Assembly (NCBI RefSeq): GCF_009908315.1
Contig: NZ_JAAATW010000003.1
Location: 372,001-436,000, forward strand
Direction: 5' to 3'
Length of the DNA stretch: 64,000 bases
From: Paragemmobacter ruber
GTDB lineage: Bacteria > Pseudomonadota > Alphaproteobacteria > Rhodobacterales > Rhodobacteraceae
The translations under genes were made by a program, and so were the position numbers. Shown piece after piece: positions 48,218 to 59,605 of the stretch. The notes beneath the pieces are model-generated. The model was given only the letters and a program-made list of their open reading frames with translations. It was not told the origin of the DNA and did not search any database. Every line of letters begins with the position of its first letter. The stretch's first letter is position 1.

Positions 48218-49153
48218 TCAACCCTTCGCCGCGACCACATCATCGGGCGTGCCGATGGCGCGCGTCACCACATCGCCCGTCACGATCCGCTTGACCATCC
48301 CCGACAGCGCCTTTCCGGCCCCGATCTCCCAGAACTCGGTCACGCCCGCGCCTTCCATCCACATCACCGACTCGCGCCAGCGCACCGCGCCCGTCACCTG
48401 CGCCACCAGAAGATCGCGGATGCGATCCGGCTCTGTCACGGCTTCCGCACGCACGTTCACCACCACCGGCACCACCGGCTTTTCGATCACCACGGCGGCC
48501 AGCGCCTCGGCCATCACATGGGCGGCGGGCTGCATCAGCGCGCAATGGAAGGGCGCGCTCACCGGCAGGATCAGCGCCCGCTTCGCGCCGCGCGCCTTCG
48601 CGATCTCCACCGCCCGCTCCACCGCGGCCTTGTGGCCCGACACCACAACCTGCGCGGGATCGTTGTCATTGGCCGCTTGGCACACCTCGCCCTGCGCGGC
48701 CTCGGCGGCCACCGCCATCGCTGCCTCGTAGTCAAGGCCCAACAGCGCCGCCATCGCCCCAAGGCCAACCGGCGTGGCCTCCTGCATCGCCCGGCCCCGG
48801 ATGCGCAACAACCGCGCCGTATCGGCAAGCCCAAGCGCCCCCGCCGCACAGAGCGCTGAATACTCGCCCAGCGAATGGCCCGCGACAAAGGCCGCATCCT
48901 TGGCCACGGTGATCCCTTCCGCCTCCAGCGCGCGCAAGGCCGCGATTGATGTGGCCATCAGCGCGGGCTGGGCATTCTGCGTCAGCGTCAGTTCCGCGAT
49001 GTCGCCCTCCCAGATCAGCGCCGAAAGCTTTTCCCCCAGCGCGGCATCCACCTCGTCAAACACCGCCCGCGCTGCCGGATAGGCCTCGGCCAGCGCGCGC
49101 CCCATGCCGATGGTCTGCGCCCCCTGCCCCGGGAATACGAATGCACGGCTCAT
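48218..49153 (-). CDS. fabD: Malonyl-CoA:ACP transacylase
   Basis: Enzyme of 311 residues loading malonate onto [21 protein letters not shown] at the start, the nucleophile in [16 protein letters not shown], and the catalytic histidine in [10 protein letters not shown] are present. [18 protein letters not shown] is also typical. ATG 49153 has GGAGGGGCAGG upstream. It lies upstream of fabG on the same strand but is separated from it by the ASCH and DUF2726 genes. Confidence 0.97.
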   Translation of the reverse strand: MSRAFVFPGQGAQTIGMGRALAEAYPAARAVFDEVDAALGEKLSALIWEGDIAELTLTQNAQPALMATSIAALRALEAEGITVAKDAAFVAGHSLGEYSALCAAGALGLADTARLLRIRGRAMQEATPVGLGAMAALLGLDYEAAMAVAAEAAQGEVCQAANDNDPAQVVVSGHKAAVERAVEIAKARGAKRALILPVSAPFHCALMQPAAHVMAEALAAVVIEKPVVPVVVNVRAEAVTEPDRIRDLLVAQVTGAVRWRESVMWMEGAGVTEFWEIGAGKALSGMVKRIVTGDVVTRAIGTPDDVVAAKG

Positions 49154-49426
49154 CGCCTGCCCCTCCATGATCACCCCGGCCCGTCCGCGCGGGCCCTGCT
49201 CCCGCCTTACCCAAAGCGCCCCCGCCGCGCAATCGTCCCCGCCCCGCCCCAAGCCCCGCCCCATCCCCGTGTGGCACGCGCAGGTGGCACGGCAAATGCA
49301 ACGCCTGCAACCAACGGTAAACCGATGGCCTGTACGGTCGTTAGACTATCGAGTCTCGCAGGGCGGCCCCTCCGCCCGCGCAGGCCCACAAGACGGCCCC
49401 CCGCGACTGCCCAGAAGAAGGTGCCC

Positions 49427-50881
49427 ATGAAAGACCTGATCGCCGCCGAACTGCCCCCCTTGGACACCCCCCCCGGCCCGTGCGCAGCCCCGGACGACGC
49501 CCCGCTCGAGGTGGCCGTGATCCGCGAGATCGCCGCCGAGGTGGGCACGCTTTCGGTCTCGCTCGCCGACGTGTCCGGCGCGGTCGAGGATGTGGATCGC
49601 CTGATGCACAGCCAGGTGGAAACCCTCACCAATCTGCGCAGCCTGTCCGAGGCGCTTGCCCAGGGCAATGACGCCATCCGCGGCGCCGCCGGCAGCGCGC
49701 GCTCCGCCACGGTCGAGGCGCGCCAGACCGTGGCCTCAGGCCAGACCCGGATCGACGCCGCGCTCGCCGATGTCACCGCGCTGGCCAATCAGGTGGCCGC
49801 GCTCAGCGACCGGATCGAGGCGCTGACCGGCGCGCTGACAAAGGTCGCCCGGGCCGCGGGCGATATTGATGCCATCGCCCGCACCACCAACCTCCTTGCC
49901 CTCAACGCTTCGATCGAGGCCGCGCGTGCCGGGGCGGCGGGGCGCGGCTTCATGGTCGTCGCGCAAGAGGTGAAACAACTCTCCAGCCGCACGCAGGACG
50001 CCACCCGCCAGATCGAGAACAACCTCGCCGATCTCACGCGCGAGATCACGGCCTTCGCCGAAACCGGCCGCGCCGCCGCCGACAGCGCCGCCAAGGTGCG
50101 GCGCGAGGCAGGCCACGTCGCCCGCGTGATGACGGAAATTGACAGCGCCGTTCTCACCATCGCCAACCGCCAGGACCTGATCACCGAAACCACCGAAACC
50201 GCCACCGACCTCGTAACCGCGACCGAGCAGGGCTTCCACGGCATCGGCGCTGGCGTGACACAGGCCGCAGGCCGCCTCTCCGCCGCCAAGGCCAGCCTCT
50301 CGGGCCTTGTCGATGCCAGCGAACGGCTCGTCTCCTCCACCGCGCGGCTGGGGGTGGAAACGGTGGATACCCCCTATATCAACGCCGTGCAGGCCGCCGC
50401 CGCGGAAATCTCCGCCCTCTTCTCGGCCGAGGTGCAGGCTGGTCGCATATCGTTGCGCGACCTCTTCGATCATGACTACCGCCCGATCCCCGGCAGCGAT
50501 CCGGCACAGGTCATGGCCGCCTTCACCACACTCACCGATCGCCTGCTCCCCCCCGTGCAAGAGCCGCTCCTTGCCCTGTCGCCCGCCGTCGTCTTTTGCG
50601 CGGCGGTCGATGTGAATGGCTATCTGCCCACCCATAACCGCAAGTTCTCGGCCCCCCAGCGCCCCGGCGATCCCACCTGGAACGCCGCCAACTGCCGCAA
50701 CCGACGCATCTTCGCCGATCGCGTGGGGCTGGCGGCAGGCCGCAACACCAATCCCTTCCTGCTGCAATCCTACCGCCGCGACATGGGCGGCGGGGTCTTC
50801 GCGCTGATGAAGGATGTTTCGGCCCCGATCTTCGTGCAGGGCCGCCACTGGGGTGGCCTGCGTCTGGCCTATCGGGTCTGA
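49427..50881 (+). CDS. Soluble methyl-accepting chemotaxis-type transducer
   Basis: Cytosolic transducer of 484 residues with no membrane helix. The signalling tip is at residues 146-190 ([39 protein letters not shown]), flanked by long coiled coils (50-140 and 195-320). A C-terminal domain (about 345-484) contains [34 protein letters not shown] and [15 protein letters not shown], a sensor-like module found behind transducers in alphaproteobacteria. The order, signal module last, is reversed from classical receptors. ATG 49427 follows AGAAGAAGG. No che genes lie nearby, so its partner kinase is elsewhere. Confidence 0.85.
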   Translation: MKDLIAAELPPLDTPPGPCAAPDDAPLEVAVIREIAAEVGTLSVSLADVSGAVEDVDRLMHSQVETLTNLRSLSEALAQGNDAIRGAAGSARSATVEARQTVASGQTRIDAALADVTALANQVAALSDRIEALTGALTKVARAAGDIDAIARTTNLLALNASIEAARAGAAGRGFMVVAQEVKQLSSRTQDATRQIENNLADLTREITAFAETGRAAADSAAKVRREAGHVARVMTEIDSAVLTIANRQDLITETTETATDLVTATEQGFHGIGAGVTQAAGRLSAAKASLSGLVDASERLVSSTARLGVETVDTPYINAVQAAAAEISALFSAEVQAGRISLRDLFDHDYRPIPGSDPAQVMAAFTTLTDRLLPPVQEPLLALSPAVVFCAAVDVNGYLPTHNRKFSAPQRPGDPTWNAANCRNRRIFADRVGLAAGRNTNPFLLQSYRRDMGGGVFALMKDVSAPIFVQGRHWGGLRLAYRV

Positions 50882-50942
50882 CGCGGGCTCCTGCCCGCGC
50901 GGCCCCTTGCCGCCCCGCCACAGGCGTGCCAGATGCCGCAGC

Positions 50943-51374
50943 ATGGCCCTGCATGACCGCCCCCGCCTCCGCCGCCTGATCTATGCCACCACGTTCGAGG
51001 CGGGCGGGATCCTGCTGTCCACCCTCCTGCTCCTCGCCATGGCCGAGACGACGGCCGGCAAAAGCCTCGTCTTCTCGGTCATGGCTTCCACCATCGCCAT
51101 GCTGTGGAACCTTGCCTTCAACGCCGGATTCGAGGCGTGGGAGACGCGCCAGCCCGTCCGTGGCCGCAGCCTCGCCCGCCGCAGCGCCCATGCCCTTCTG
51201 TTCGAGGCGGGGCTCGTCCTGTTCCTCCTGCCGCTGACCATGTGGTGGTTCGTCGTGCCGCTGATCGAAGCGCTGGCCTACGAGGCCGCGCTGATCCTGG
51301 CCTTCCTCGTCTATACATGGATCTTCACCTGGGCCTTCGACCGGCTCTTCGGCCTGCCTGCCTCGGCCCGCTGA
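50943..51374 (+). CDS. PACE-type efflux / bacterial transmembrane pair protein
   Basis: Four-helix membrane protein of 143 residues built of two similar halves. Each has a conserved FEAG start (FEAGGILLSTLLLLAMAET, FEAGLVLFLLPLTMWWFV) and an aromatic second helix (LWNLAFNAGFEAWE, FLVYTWIFTWAFDRLF). This is the BTP/PACE arrangement; PACE proteins export biguanides and polyamine-like compounds in other bacteria. The substrate here is unknown. The stop lies directly before a hairpin array. Confidence 0.85.
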   Translation: MALHDRPRLRRLIYATTFEAGGILLSTLLLLAMAETTAGKSLVFSVMASTIAMLWNLAFNAGFEAWETRQPVRGRSLARRSAHALLFEAGLVLFLLPLTMWWFVVPLIEALAYEAALILAFLVYTWIFTWAFDRLFGLPASAR

Positions 51375-51375
51375 A

Positions 51376-51490
51376 GCGTTTTCTGACGCAGAAAACGCGC
51401 CGAAATCCGACACAGATTTCGCCACCCGCCGGTCGCCCTCGGCCGTCTGCGCCAGAATGGGGGGCGACGTTTGCGTCAAACGTCGCCCCC
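51376..51490. repeat. Hairpin array between the PACE gene and rpsF
   Basis: Three inverted repeats in 115 bp: gcgttttctg/cagaaaacgc (51376-51398, loop acg), cgaaatc/gatttcg (51401-51421), and gggggcgacgtttg/caaacgtcgccccc (51460-51490, 14-bp perfect stem, loop cgt). They are not followed by T-runs on the plus strand. Form and trinucleotide loops match the array at 17003. Confidence 0.8.
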
Positions 51491-51513
51491 GCGTCCCGCC
51501 TTTCCGCGCGCGC

Positions 51514-51541
51514 TTGCACTCTGCCCGCCTTTCTGTATAAG
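51514..51541 (+). promoter_or_regulatory. Sigma-70-type promoter of the rpsF operon
   Basis: TTGCAC (51514-51519), a 16-base spacer and TATAAG (51536-51541), 110 bases before the rpsF start. Confidence 0.65.
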
Positions 51542-51651
51542 GCCGCATCCTTTCCGCACTCACGTGAACCGGTGCAGCCTCTCGTGGACGGGCCGCGGAA
51601 AGGCCAAACGCCCGCCCTATGAAATGCACCCTGACCAGAACTGGAGTGAAC

Positions 51652-52125
51652 ATGGCTCTTTACGAGCATGTCTTCATCGCGCGCCAGGACCTTTCCAACG
51701 CGCAGGCCGAAGGGCTGATCGAACATTTCTCCACGGTTCTCGCGGACAACGGCGGCAAGGTCGTCGAGTCGGAGTACTGGGGCGTCAAGACGATGGCCTA
51801 CAAGATCAACAAGAACCGCAAGGGCCACTACGCCTTCCTGAAATCGGATGCCCCCTCGGCCGCCGTGCAGGAAATGGAACGCCTGATGCGCCTGCATGAC
51901 GATGTGATGCGCGTCCTGACCATCAAGGTCGATGCCCATGGCGAAGGCCCGTCGGTGCAGATGCAAAAGCGCGATGACCGCGAGCGGGGCGAACGCTCCG
52001 AAGGCGGCTTCGGCGGCGGCGAACGCCGCGAGCGCAGCTTTGGCGACCGTCCCGACCGTGGCGGTGACCGCGGTGCAGATCGTGGTGGCGACCGTGGTGG
52101 CGACCGCGGCGGCTTCCGTCGTTGA
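51652..52125 (+). CDS. rpsF: Small ribosomal subunit protein bS6
   Basis: Ribosomal protein S6 of 157 residues. The core (MALYEHVFIARQDLSNAQAEGLIEHF, GVKTMAYKINKNRKGHY, DDVMRVLTIKV) ends near residue 100. A long low-complexity tail follows, rich in Arg, Gly, Asp with repeated RGGDRGG-type units, as found in alphaproteobacterial S6. ATG 51652 is the family start; upstream residues from 51619 are not used. It begins the rpsF-rpsR-rplI operon. Confidence 0.97.
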   Translation: MALYEHVFIARQDLSNAQAEGLIEHFSTVLADNGGKVVESEYWGVKTMAYKINKNRKGHYAFLKSDAPSAAVQEMERLMRLHDDVMRVLTIKVDAHGEGPSVQMQKRDDRERGERSEGGFGGGERRERSFGDRPDRGGDRGADRGGDRGGDRGGFRR

Positions 52126-52151
52126 TCCGGCCAGGGAAAGGAACCTAAACC

Positions 52152-52379
52152 ATGGCAAACAAACCGTTTTTCCGTCGCCGCAAGGTCTGCCCCTTCTCGG
52201 GCGACAATGCCCCCGCGATCGACTACAAGGATGTCCGTCTCCTGCAGCGCTACATCTCCGAGCGCGGCAAGATCGTGCCGTCCCGCATCACCGCCGTCTC
52301 GGCCAAGAAGCAGCGTGAACTGGCACAGGCGATCAAACGCGCCCGTTTCCTCGCGCTCCTTCCCTACGCCGTGAAGTAA
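52152..52379 (+). CDS. rpsR: Small ribosomal subunit protein bS18
   Basis: Ribosomal protein S18, 75 residues, full length: [67 protein letters not shown] is the conserved body, here cited by its landmarks [10 protein letters not shown] and RFLALLPY. It binds next to S6 on the 30S platform. AGGGAAAGGAA precedes the ATG; the gap to rpsF is 26 bases. Confidence 0.98.
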   Translation: MANKPFFRRRKVCPFSGDNAPAIDYKDVRLLQRYISERGKIVPSRITAVSAKKQRELAQAIKRARFLALLPYAVK

Positions 52380-52391
52380 GGAGCGACGAAC

Positions 52392-52964
52392 ATGCAAGTT
52401 ATCCTCCTTCAGCGCGTGGCCAAGCTGGGCCAGATGGGCGAAGTCGTGAACGTCAAGGACGGCTACGCCCGCAACTACCTCCTGCCGCAGGGCAAAGCGC
52501 TCCGCGCCAACGAGGCGAACATCAAATCCTTCGAAACCCGGAAGGCGCAGCTCGAAGCGCAAAACCTGGAAACGAAGAAAGAGGCCGAAGCCGTGGGCGC
52601 CAAGCTCGACGGTCAGACCTTCGTGGTGATTCGCTCCGCCTCGGACGCCGGCGCCCTCTACGGCTCGGTCACCACGCGTGACGCGGCCGAAGCCGCCACC
52701 GCCGCCGGTTTCACCGTGAACCGCGCGCAGGTCGTGCTGGACCGCCCGATCAAGGATCTGGGCCTGCACTCCGTCTCGGTCGTGCTGCACCCCGAAGTGG
52801 CCGTACGCATTACCCTGAACGTGGCGCGTTCGCCGGAAGAAGCCGAACTGCAGGCCTCGGGCAAGTCGATCCAGGAACTGGCGGCCGAAGCCGAAGCCGC
52901 AGCTGATTTCGAAATCGCCGAGCTTTTCGACGATATCGGCGGCGCGGCCTCCGAAGACGCGTAA
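52392..52964 (+). CDS. rplI: Large ribosomal subunit protein bL9
   Basis: Ribosomal protein L9 of 190 residues. [20 protein letters not shown] and [18 protein letters not shown] form the N-terminal rRNA-binding domain, a long helix links to the C-terminal domain ([20 protein letters not shown]). An extra acidic tail of about 40 residues is common in alphaproteobacteria. Third gene of the operon, 12 bases after rpsR, followed by a terminator. Confidence 0.97.
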   Translation: MQVILLQRVAKLGQMGEVVNVKDGYARNYLLPQGKALRANEANIKSFETRKAQLEAQNLETKKEAEAVGAKLDGQTFVVIRSASDAGALYGSVTTRDAAEAATAAGFTVNRAQVVLDRPIKDLGLHSVSVVLHPEVAVRITLNVARSPEEAELQASGKSIQELAAEAEAAADFEIAELFDDIGGAASEDA

Positions 52965-52989
52965 GCGCCTTTCCACATCACAGCAAAGC

Positions 52990-53020
52990 AAACCGCGCAG
53001 GGCAACCTGCGCGGTTTTCT
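52990..53020 (+). terminator. Rho-independent terminator of the rpsF-rpsR-rplI operon
   Basis: aaaccgcgcagg / cctgcgcggttt, a 12-bp perfect stem with gcaa loop and T-rich end. Confidence 0.93.
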
Positions 53021-53135
53021 CCTTCTGCCCCCCCCCCCCGGCACGCGCGACACAGGCAGACGCGACAGCGGCATGTCGCCCGCGTCCAACCCCGCCCCGC
53101 CCGCGCCCCCTAGCTTAGGGCGTGGAGAGCGCAGC

Positions 53136-54074
53136 ATGACCACCACCCCCCATCCCCTGCCGGGCCAGACCGCGAAAGGCATCGCCTTCCTTGTCGCGGG
53201 CGTGGCGGTGTTCTCCGTGCAGGACCTGATCCTGAAACTCCTCTCGGGCGCCTATCCCCTGCATCAGGCGATGCTGCTGCGCTCGCTCACGGCGATCCCG
53301 TTCCTCCTCTTCCTCGTGCATTGGGAGGGGGGGCTGCGCAGCCTCGTCACCCCCGGCACCCGCGCCATGATCCTGCGCGGGCTGGTGATGTTCGCGGCCT
53401 ATACCTGCTATTACCTAGCCCTCGCCGCCCTGCCTATGGCCACGACCGTGGCGCTTTACTTCTCCGCGCCCCTCTTCATCACCATCCTGTCGGTGGTCTT
53501 CCTGTCCGAAACGGTCGGTCCACGGCGGTGGATCGCGCTGATGGCGGGCTTTGCGGGCCTGCTCATCATGGTGCGCCCCGGCGGCGCGCTGTTTGACTGG
53601 GCGGCCCTCCTTCCCGTCCTCTCGGGCCTCACCTATGCCATCTCCATGATCGCCGCGCGCCGCCTCGGCACGTCCGAAACGGCCTCCGCCTTGGCCTTCT
53701 GGGGCAATGCCGTCTTTCTGATGGGTGCGATCCTGCTGTCGCTGATCTTCGGCTCCGGCGCGTGGGAGGGCGACGCCCACCCCTCGCTCGCCTTCCTCCT
53801 GCGCGGCTGGGTGATGCCGACCGCGCTCGACCTTGCCCTCATGATGGCCTGCGGCATCATCGCCGCAGCAGGCCTCACCCTGCTGACACAGGCCTATCGC
53901 GTGGCCGAGGCCTCGGTCGTCACACCTTTCGAATATACCGGGCTGATCTGGTCGGTCCTTTTCGGCTGGCTCTTCTGGCGCGACTGGCCCGACGGCACCG
54001 ACTGGGCCGGAATCGCCATCATCACGGGCGCGGGGCTCTACATCCTGTGGCGCGAAGCCCGCCGCAGCGCATGA
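53136..54074 (+). CDS. DMT-superfamily (EamA) permease
   Basis: Ten-helix transporter of 312 residues. KGIAFLVAGVAVFSVQDLILKLLSG at the first helix, HQAMLLRSLTAIPFLLFL, ALPMATTVALYFSAPLFITI and ASVVTPFEYTGLIWSVLFGWLFW are typical of the Rhodobacteraceae EamA group. ATG 53136 follows GGAGAGC. A run of twelve cytosines (53028-53039) lies about 100 bases upstream. Substrate unknown. It is the fourth EamA permease in the window. Confidence 0.9.
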   Translation: MTTTPHPLPGQTAKGIAFLVAGVAVFSVQDLILKLLSGAYPLHQAMLLRSLTAIPFLLFLVHWEGGLRSLVTPGTRAMILRGLVMFAAYTCYYLALAALPMATTVALYFSAPLFITILSVVFLSETVGPRRWIALMAGFAGLLIMVRPGGALFDWAALLPVLSGLTYAISMIAARRLGTSETASALAFWGNAVFLMGAILLSLIFGSGAWEGDAHPSLAFLLRGWVMPTALDLALMMACGIIAAAGLTLLTQAYRVAEASVVTPFEYTGLIWSVLFGWLFWRDWPDGTDWAGIAIITGAGLYILWREARRSA

Positions 54075-54101
54075 AAAAAGGGCCGGGGAAACCCCGGCCC
54101 T
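54073..54101 (-). terminator. Terminator between the DMT permease and tig
   Basis: agggccgggg / ccccggccct (54079-54101) with an aaa loop. The A6 tract at 54074-54079 gives T6 on the minus strand, so it serves tig best. Confidence 0.88.
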
Positions 54102-54127
54102 CTCTCCCTGCCCAAAGGGCGCAGCCC

Positions 54128-55462
54128 TTACATCTCGTCCAGAGCCTCGATGGCCTTCTGCAGCTCGTCCTTGCCGACTTCCTTCTCGGTCACCTTGGCA
54201 CCCGCCACGATGTGATCGACAACCTTGTCCTCAAAGATCGGCGCGCGCAGCTGCTGCTGCACCTGCTGGTTCTTCTGCACGAACTCGAAATAGGCGCGCT
54301 CCTGCCCCGGATAGTTGCGGGCCTGCGCCAGCACGGCCTGCGTCATCTCGGCATCCGTCACCGTCACCTCGGCCTTGCGGCCCACCTCAGCCAGCAGCAG
54401 GCCCAGCCGCACCCGACGCTCGGCCAGCGTCTTGTGCTCTTCCGTCGGCTCGATATTGCCGTGGTTATGGCCGTGCTCCTGCGGGTTTTCCTCGTGCCAC
54501 AGCTGATGGGCGATCTGCGCGGCTTCCGCCTCCACCAGACGCGCGGGCAGGTCAAACTTCACCTGCGCATCCAGCTGGTCGAGCAGCGCCCGCTTCAGCA
54601 CCGCGCGCGAGGCGCCCTTGTACTCCGCCTCCAGCCGCTCGGCGATCTGGCCCTTCAACGCGGCCAGATCCTCGGCCCCGTATTTCTTGGCCAGCTCGTC
54701 GTCGATCTCGGCGGGCTTGGGCTCCTTCACCGCCTTGATGGTGCAGGCAAAGACCGCCGCTTTCCCGGCCAGATGCTTGGCGCCATATTCCTCGGGGAAG
54801 GTCACGTTCACCGCAACCTCGTCGCCCACCTTGGCGCCGATCAGCTGATCCTCGAACCCGGGGATGAACGACTTCGACCCCAGCACCAGCGCATAATCGT
54901 CAGCCGAGCCACCCTCGAACAGCTCACCATCGACCGAACCCTTGAAGTCGATCACGACCTGATCGCCATCCTTGGCCTTGGCGCCCTTCTTGCGGTCCTC
55001 GAAATTCTGCGCGGTCGCGGCGAGGTTTTTCAGCGCCTCTTCCACATCCGCATCCGCCGCCTTCACGACCAGCTTCTCCAGCGTGATCTTGCCCGCATCC
55101 ACATCCGGGATCGGCGGCAGCGCCTCGTAGGACATCTCGACCACGACATCCTTGCCTTCCGACCAGGACTCGCCATCGACCATCTTCACTTCCGGCTGCA
55201 GCGCCGGGCGGTCACCGGTCTTGTCGAAGTGGTCCTTCATCGCGCCGTCGATCGCGTCCTGCATCGCATCGCCCAGCAGGCGCTGACCGAACTGCTTCTT
55301 CAGGATCGCCAGCGGCACCTTGCCCTTGCGGAAACCCTTCATCTCGATCTCGGGCTGCGCCTCGACCAGCTTTTCCTGAACCTTCGCCTCCAGCTCGGCC
55401 GCCGTCACCGTGATGGTGTAGGCGCGCTTCAGACCTTCGTTCAGGGTCTCGGTGACCTGCAT
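54128..55462 (-). CDS. tig: Trigger factor
   Basis: Ribosome-associated chaperone and prolyl isomerase of 444 residues. The N-terminal ribosome-binding region carries [17 protein letters not shown], the FKBP-type domain spans about 155-240 ([38 protein letters not shown]), and the C-terminal helical chaperone domain follows. The ATG at 55462 ([13 protein letters not shown]) is the usual start. A tRNA-Leu gene lies 25 bases upstream on the same strand. Confidence 0.97.
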   Translation of the reverse strand: MQVTETLNEGLKRAYTITVTAAELEAKVQEKLVEAQPEIEMKGFRKGKVPLAILKKQFGQRLLGDAMQDAIDGAMKDHFDKTGDRPALQPEVKMVDGESWSEGKDVVVEMSYEALPPIPDVDAGKITLEKLVVKAADADVEEALKNLAATAQNFEDRKKGAKAKDGDQVVIDFKGSVDGELFEGGSADDYALVLGSKSFIPGFEDQLIGAKVGDEVAVNVTFPEEYGAKHLAGKAAVFACTIKAVKEPKPAEIDDELAKKYGAEDLAALKGQIAERLEAEYKGASRAVLKRALLDQLDAQVKFDLPARLVEAEAAQIAHQLWHEENPQEHGHNHGNIEPTEEHKTLAERRVRLGLLLAEVGRKAEVTVTDAEMTQAVLAQARNYPGQERAYFEFVQKNQQVQQQLRAPIFEDKVVDHIVAGAKVTEKEVGKDELQKAIEALDEM

Positions 55463-55487
55463 GTTTCCGTCCTTCTCATCTCATCCC

Positions 55488-55572
55488 TGGTGCGGGCGAA
55501 GGGACTTGAACCCCCACGCCGTAAGGCGCCGGAACCTAAATCCGGTGCGTCTGCCAATTCCGCCACGCCCGC
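55488..55572 (-). tRNA. tRNA-Leu (anticodon UAG)
   Basis: 85-nt class II tRNA. Acceptor stem GCGGGCG pairs with CGCCCGC; the anticodon arm ccgga-TTTAGGT-tccgg gives anticodon TAG (55536-55538, read on the minus strand); the long variable arm cgccttacggcg and T-arm GGGGTTCAAGTCCC are present; CCA is encoded (55490-55488). It reads CUA/CUG-type leucine codons. Confidence 0.96.
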
Positions 55573-55707
55573 AAATTGCTCAAAGCCCGCCAGTCCGTCC
55601 CCTCAGGTCCGGCCCAGACGCGCCCTGAAAATTCCGCGCCCTTCTAGCAAAGCACCAAGGGGGATGCGAGAGGAAAATGCCAAGCACCACGCCCGCCTCC
55701 GCGACCC

Positions 55708-55750
55708 AAATTCCTTCGAAGGAATTTGCAATTTTCTTCGAAGAAAATTG
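55708..55750. repeat. Two adjacent perfect palindromes
   Basis: aaattccttcgaaggaattt (55708-55727) and the 22-bp palindrome 55729-55750 built on ttttcttcgaagaaaa lie back to back between tRNA-Leu and the end of nnr. Both centre on TTCGAA, have no loop in DNA form and are AT-rich. They resemble the AT-rich hairpins at 17003. Confidence 0.85.
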
Positions 55751-55753
55751 GCC

Positions 55754-57916
<2,163 letters not shown>

Positions 57917-57972
57917 CGAATACCGACCGCCCGCTTGGCGGCCCGGCACCTGCAACACCCAAACCGAAAGGC

Positions 57973-59388
57973 ATGATGATGAGCGCAGTAAAGAATGCTC
58001 TGAAGCTGATGAAGGACGAGGAGGTCGAATATGTCGACATCCGCTTCACCGACCCGAAGGGCAAGCTTCAGCACGTCACCCTGGTGGCAGACCTCGTGGA
58101 TGAAGACTTCTTCGAAGAAGGTTTCATGTTCGATGGCTCCTCCATCGCCGGCTGGAAGTCGATTGACCAGTCCGACATGAAGCTCATCCCCGATGCCTCT
58201 TCGGTCTATATCGACCCGTTCTATGCCGAAAAGACGATGTGCGTGCATTGCAACGTCGTCGAACCCGACACGGGCGAGGCCTATTCCCGCGACCCGCGCG
58301 GCACCGCCGCCAAGGCCGAGGCCTATCTGAAATCCTCCGGCATCGGTGACGCGGCCTATTTCGGGCCCGAGGCCGAATTCTTCATCTTCGACGACGTCCG
58401 CTACTCGGTGGCACCCAACAAGGTGTCCTACCAGATCGACGCCGAAGCCGCGGCCTGGAACACCGACACTGTGATGGAAGGCGGCAACCTCGCCCACCGC
58501 GCCAATTACAAGGGCGGCTACTTCCCGGTGAACCCGATCGACGAAGCGCAGGATCTGCGCGGCGAGATGCTCTCCACCATGAAGCGGATGGGCATCAAGG
58601 TTGACAAGCACCACCACGAAGTGGCGACCTGCCAGCACGAACTGGGCATGATCTTCGGCGGGCTGACCCAGCAGGCCGACAACATCCAGAAATACAAATA
58701 CGTCATCCACAACGTCGCGGCCGCCTATGGCAAGACCGTGACCTTCATGCCCAAACCCATGAAGGGCGACAACGGCTCGGGGATGCACGTGAACATGTCG
58801 ATCTGGAAGGACGGCAAGCCGCTCTTCGCAGGCGACAAGTATGCCGACCTGTCGCAGGAAGCGCTCTACTTCATCGGCGGCATCCTGAAGCATGCCAAGG
58901 CGCTGAACGCGATCACCAACCCCTCCACCAACAGCTACAAGCGCCTGATCCCCGGCTTCGAGGCCCCGGTCCTGCGCGCCTATTCCGCACGCAACCGCTC
59001 GGGCTGCGTCCGGATCCCGTGGACCGAAAGCCCGAAGGCCAAGCGGGTTGAAGCACGCTTCCCCGATCCGTCGGCCAACCCCTATCTGGCCTTCTCGGCG
59101 CTGCTGATGGCGGGCCTTGACGGTATCAAGAACAAGATCGACCCCGGCCCCGCCTCGGACAAGGATCTCTACGATCTGCCGCCCGAAGAACTGGCCGCCA
59201 TCCCCACCGTCTGCGGCTCGCTCCGCGAGGCGCTGGAAGAGCTGGAAAAGGATCACGAATTCCTGCTCGCGGGCGACGTCTTCACCAAGGATCAGCTTGA
59301 AGGCTACATCGCGCTGAAGTGGGAAGAGGTCTATGCCTTCGAACACACGCCGCACCCGGTGGAATACATGATGTACTATTCCTGCTGA
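57973..59388 (+). CDS. glnA: Type I glutamine synthetase
   Basis: Dodecameric enzyme of 471 residues making glutamine from glutamate and ammonia. [19 protein letters not shown], the metal ligands in [11 protein letters not shown], the [16 protein letters not shown] loop, and [20 protein letters not shown] are present. The adenylylated tyrosine is in [10 protein letters not shown] near residue 400, so activity should be under GlnE/PII control. Three methionines occur at the start (57973, 57976, 57979); AAAGG favours the first. A terminator follows. Confidence 0.98.
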   Translation: MMMSAVKNALKLMKDEEVEYVDIRFTDPKGKLQHVTLVADLVDEDFFEEGFMFDGSSIAGWKSIDQSDMKLIPDASSVYIDPFYAEKTMCVHCNVVEPDTGEAYSRDPRGTAAKAEAYLKSSGIGDAAYFGPEAEFFIFDDVRYSVAPNKVSYQIDAEAAAWNTDTVMEGGNLAHRANYKGGYFPVNPIDEAQDLRGEMLSTMKRMGIKVDKHHHEVATCQHELGMIFGGLTQQADNIQKYKYVIHNVAAAYGKTVTFMPKPMKGDNGSGMHVNMSIWKDGKPLFAGDKYADLSQEALYFIGGILKHAKALNAITNPSTNSYKRLIPGFEAPVLRAYSARNRSGCVRIPWTESPKAKRVEARFPDPSANPYLAFSALLMAGLDGIKNKIDPGPASDKDLYDLPPEELAAIPTVCGSLREALEELEKDHEFLLAGDVFTKDQLEGYIALKWEEVYAFEHTPHPVEYMMYYSC

Positions 59389-59413
59389 TCCTTCGGATCG
59401 GTGCGAAAAAAGG

Positions 59414-59443
59414 AAAGGCCGCCCCAATCGGGCGGCCTTTTCC
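59414..59443 (+). terminator. Rho-independent terminator of glnBA
   Basis: aaaggccgccc / gggcggccttt, an 11-bp perfect stem with caatc loop and trailing T-tract. Confidence 0.92.
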
Positions 59444-59605
59444 CATTCCTGCCACAGGTTTCGGGCCAGCATCGGGCAAACCCGGAATCACCGCCCGGCG
59501 GGCTCATCAACATTTGCAGGCAATACGCCAAGACGCGCCACAGAAAGCGCAAAATCTCGTCACGATTCGGTGGTTCGGTTAACTAAACCTAAAGGAGATG
59601 CCGCC

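Noticed and set aside
55488-55572. tRNA-Leu as an integration site
   Set aside because: No integrase and no repeat of the tRNA 3' end was found nearby.
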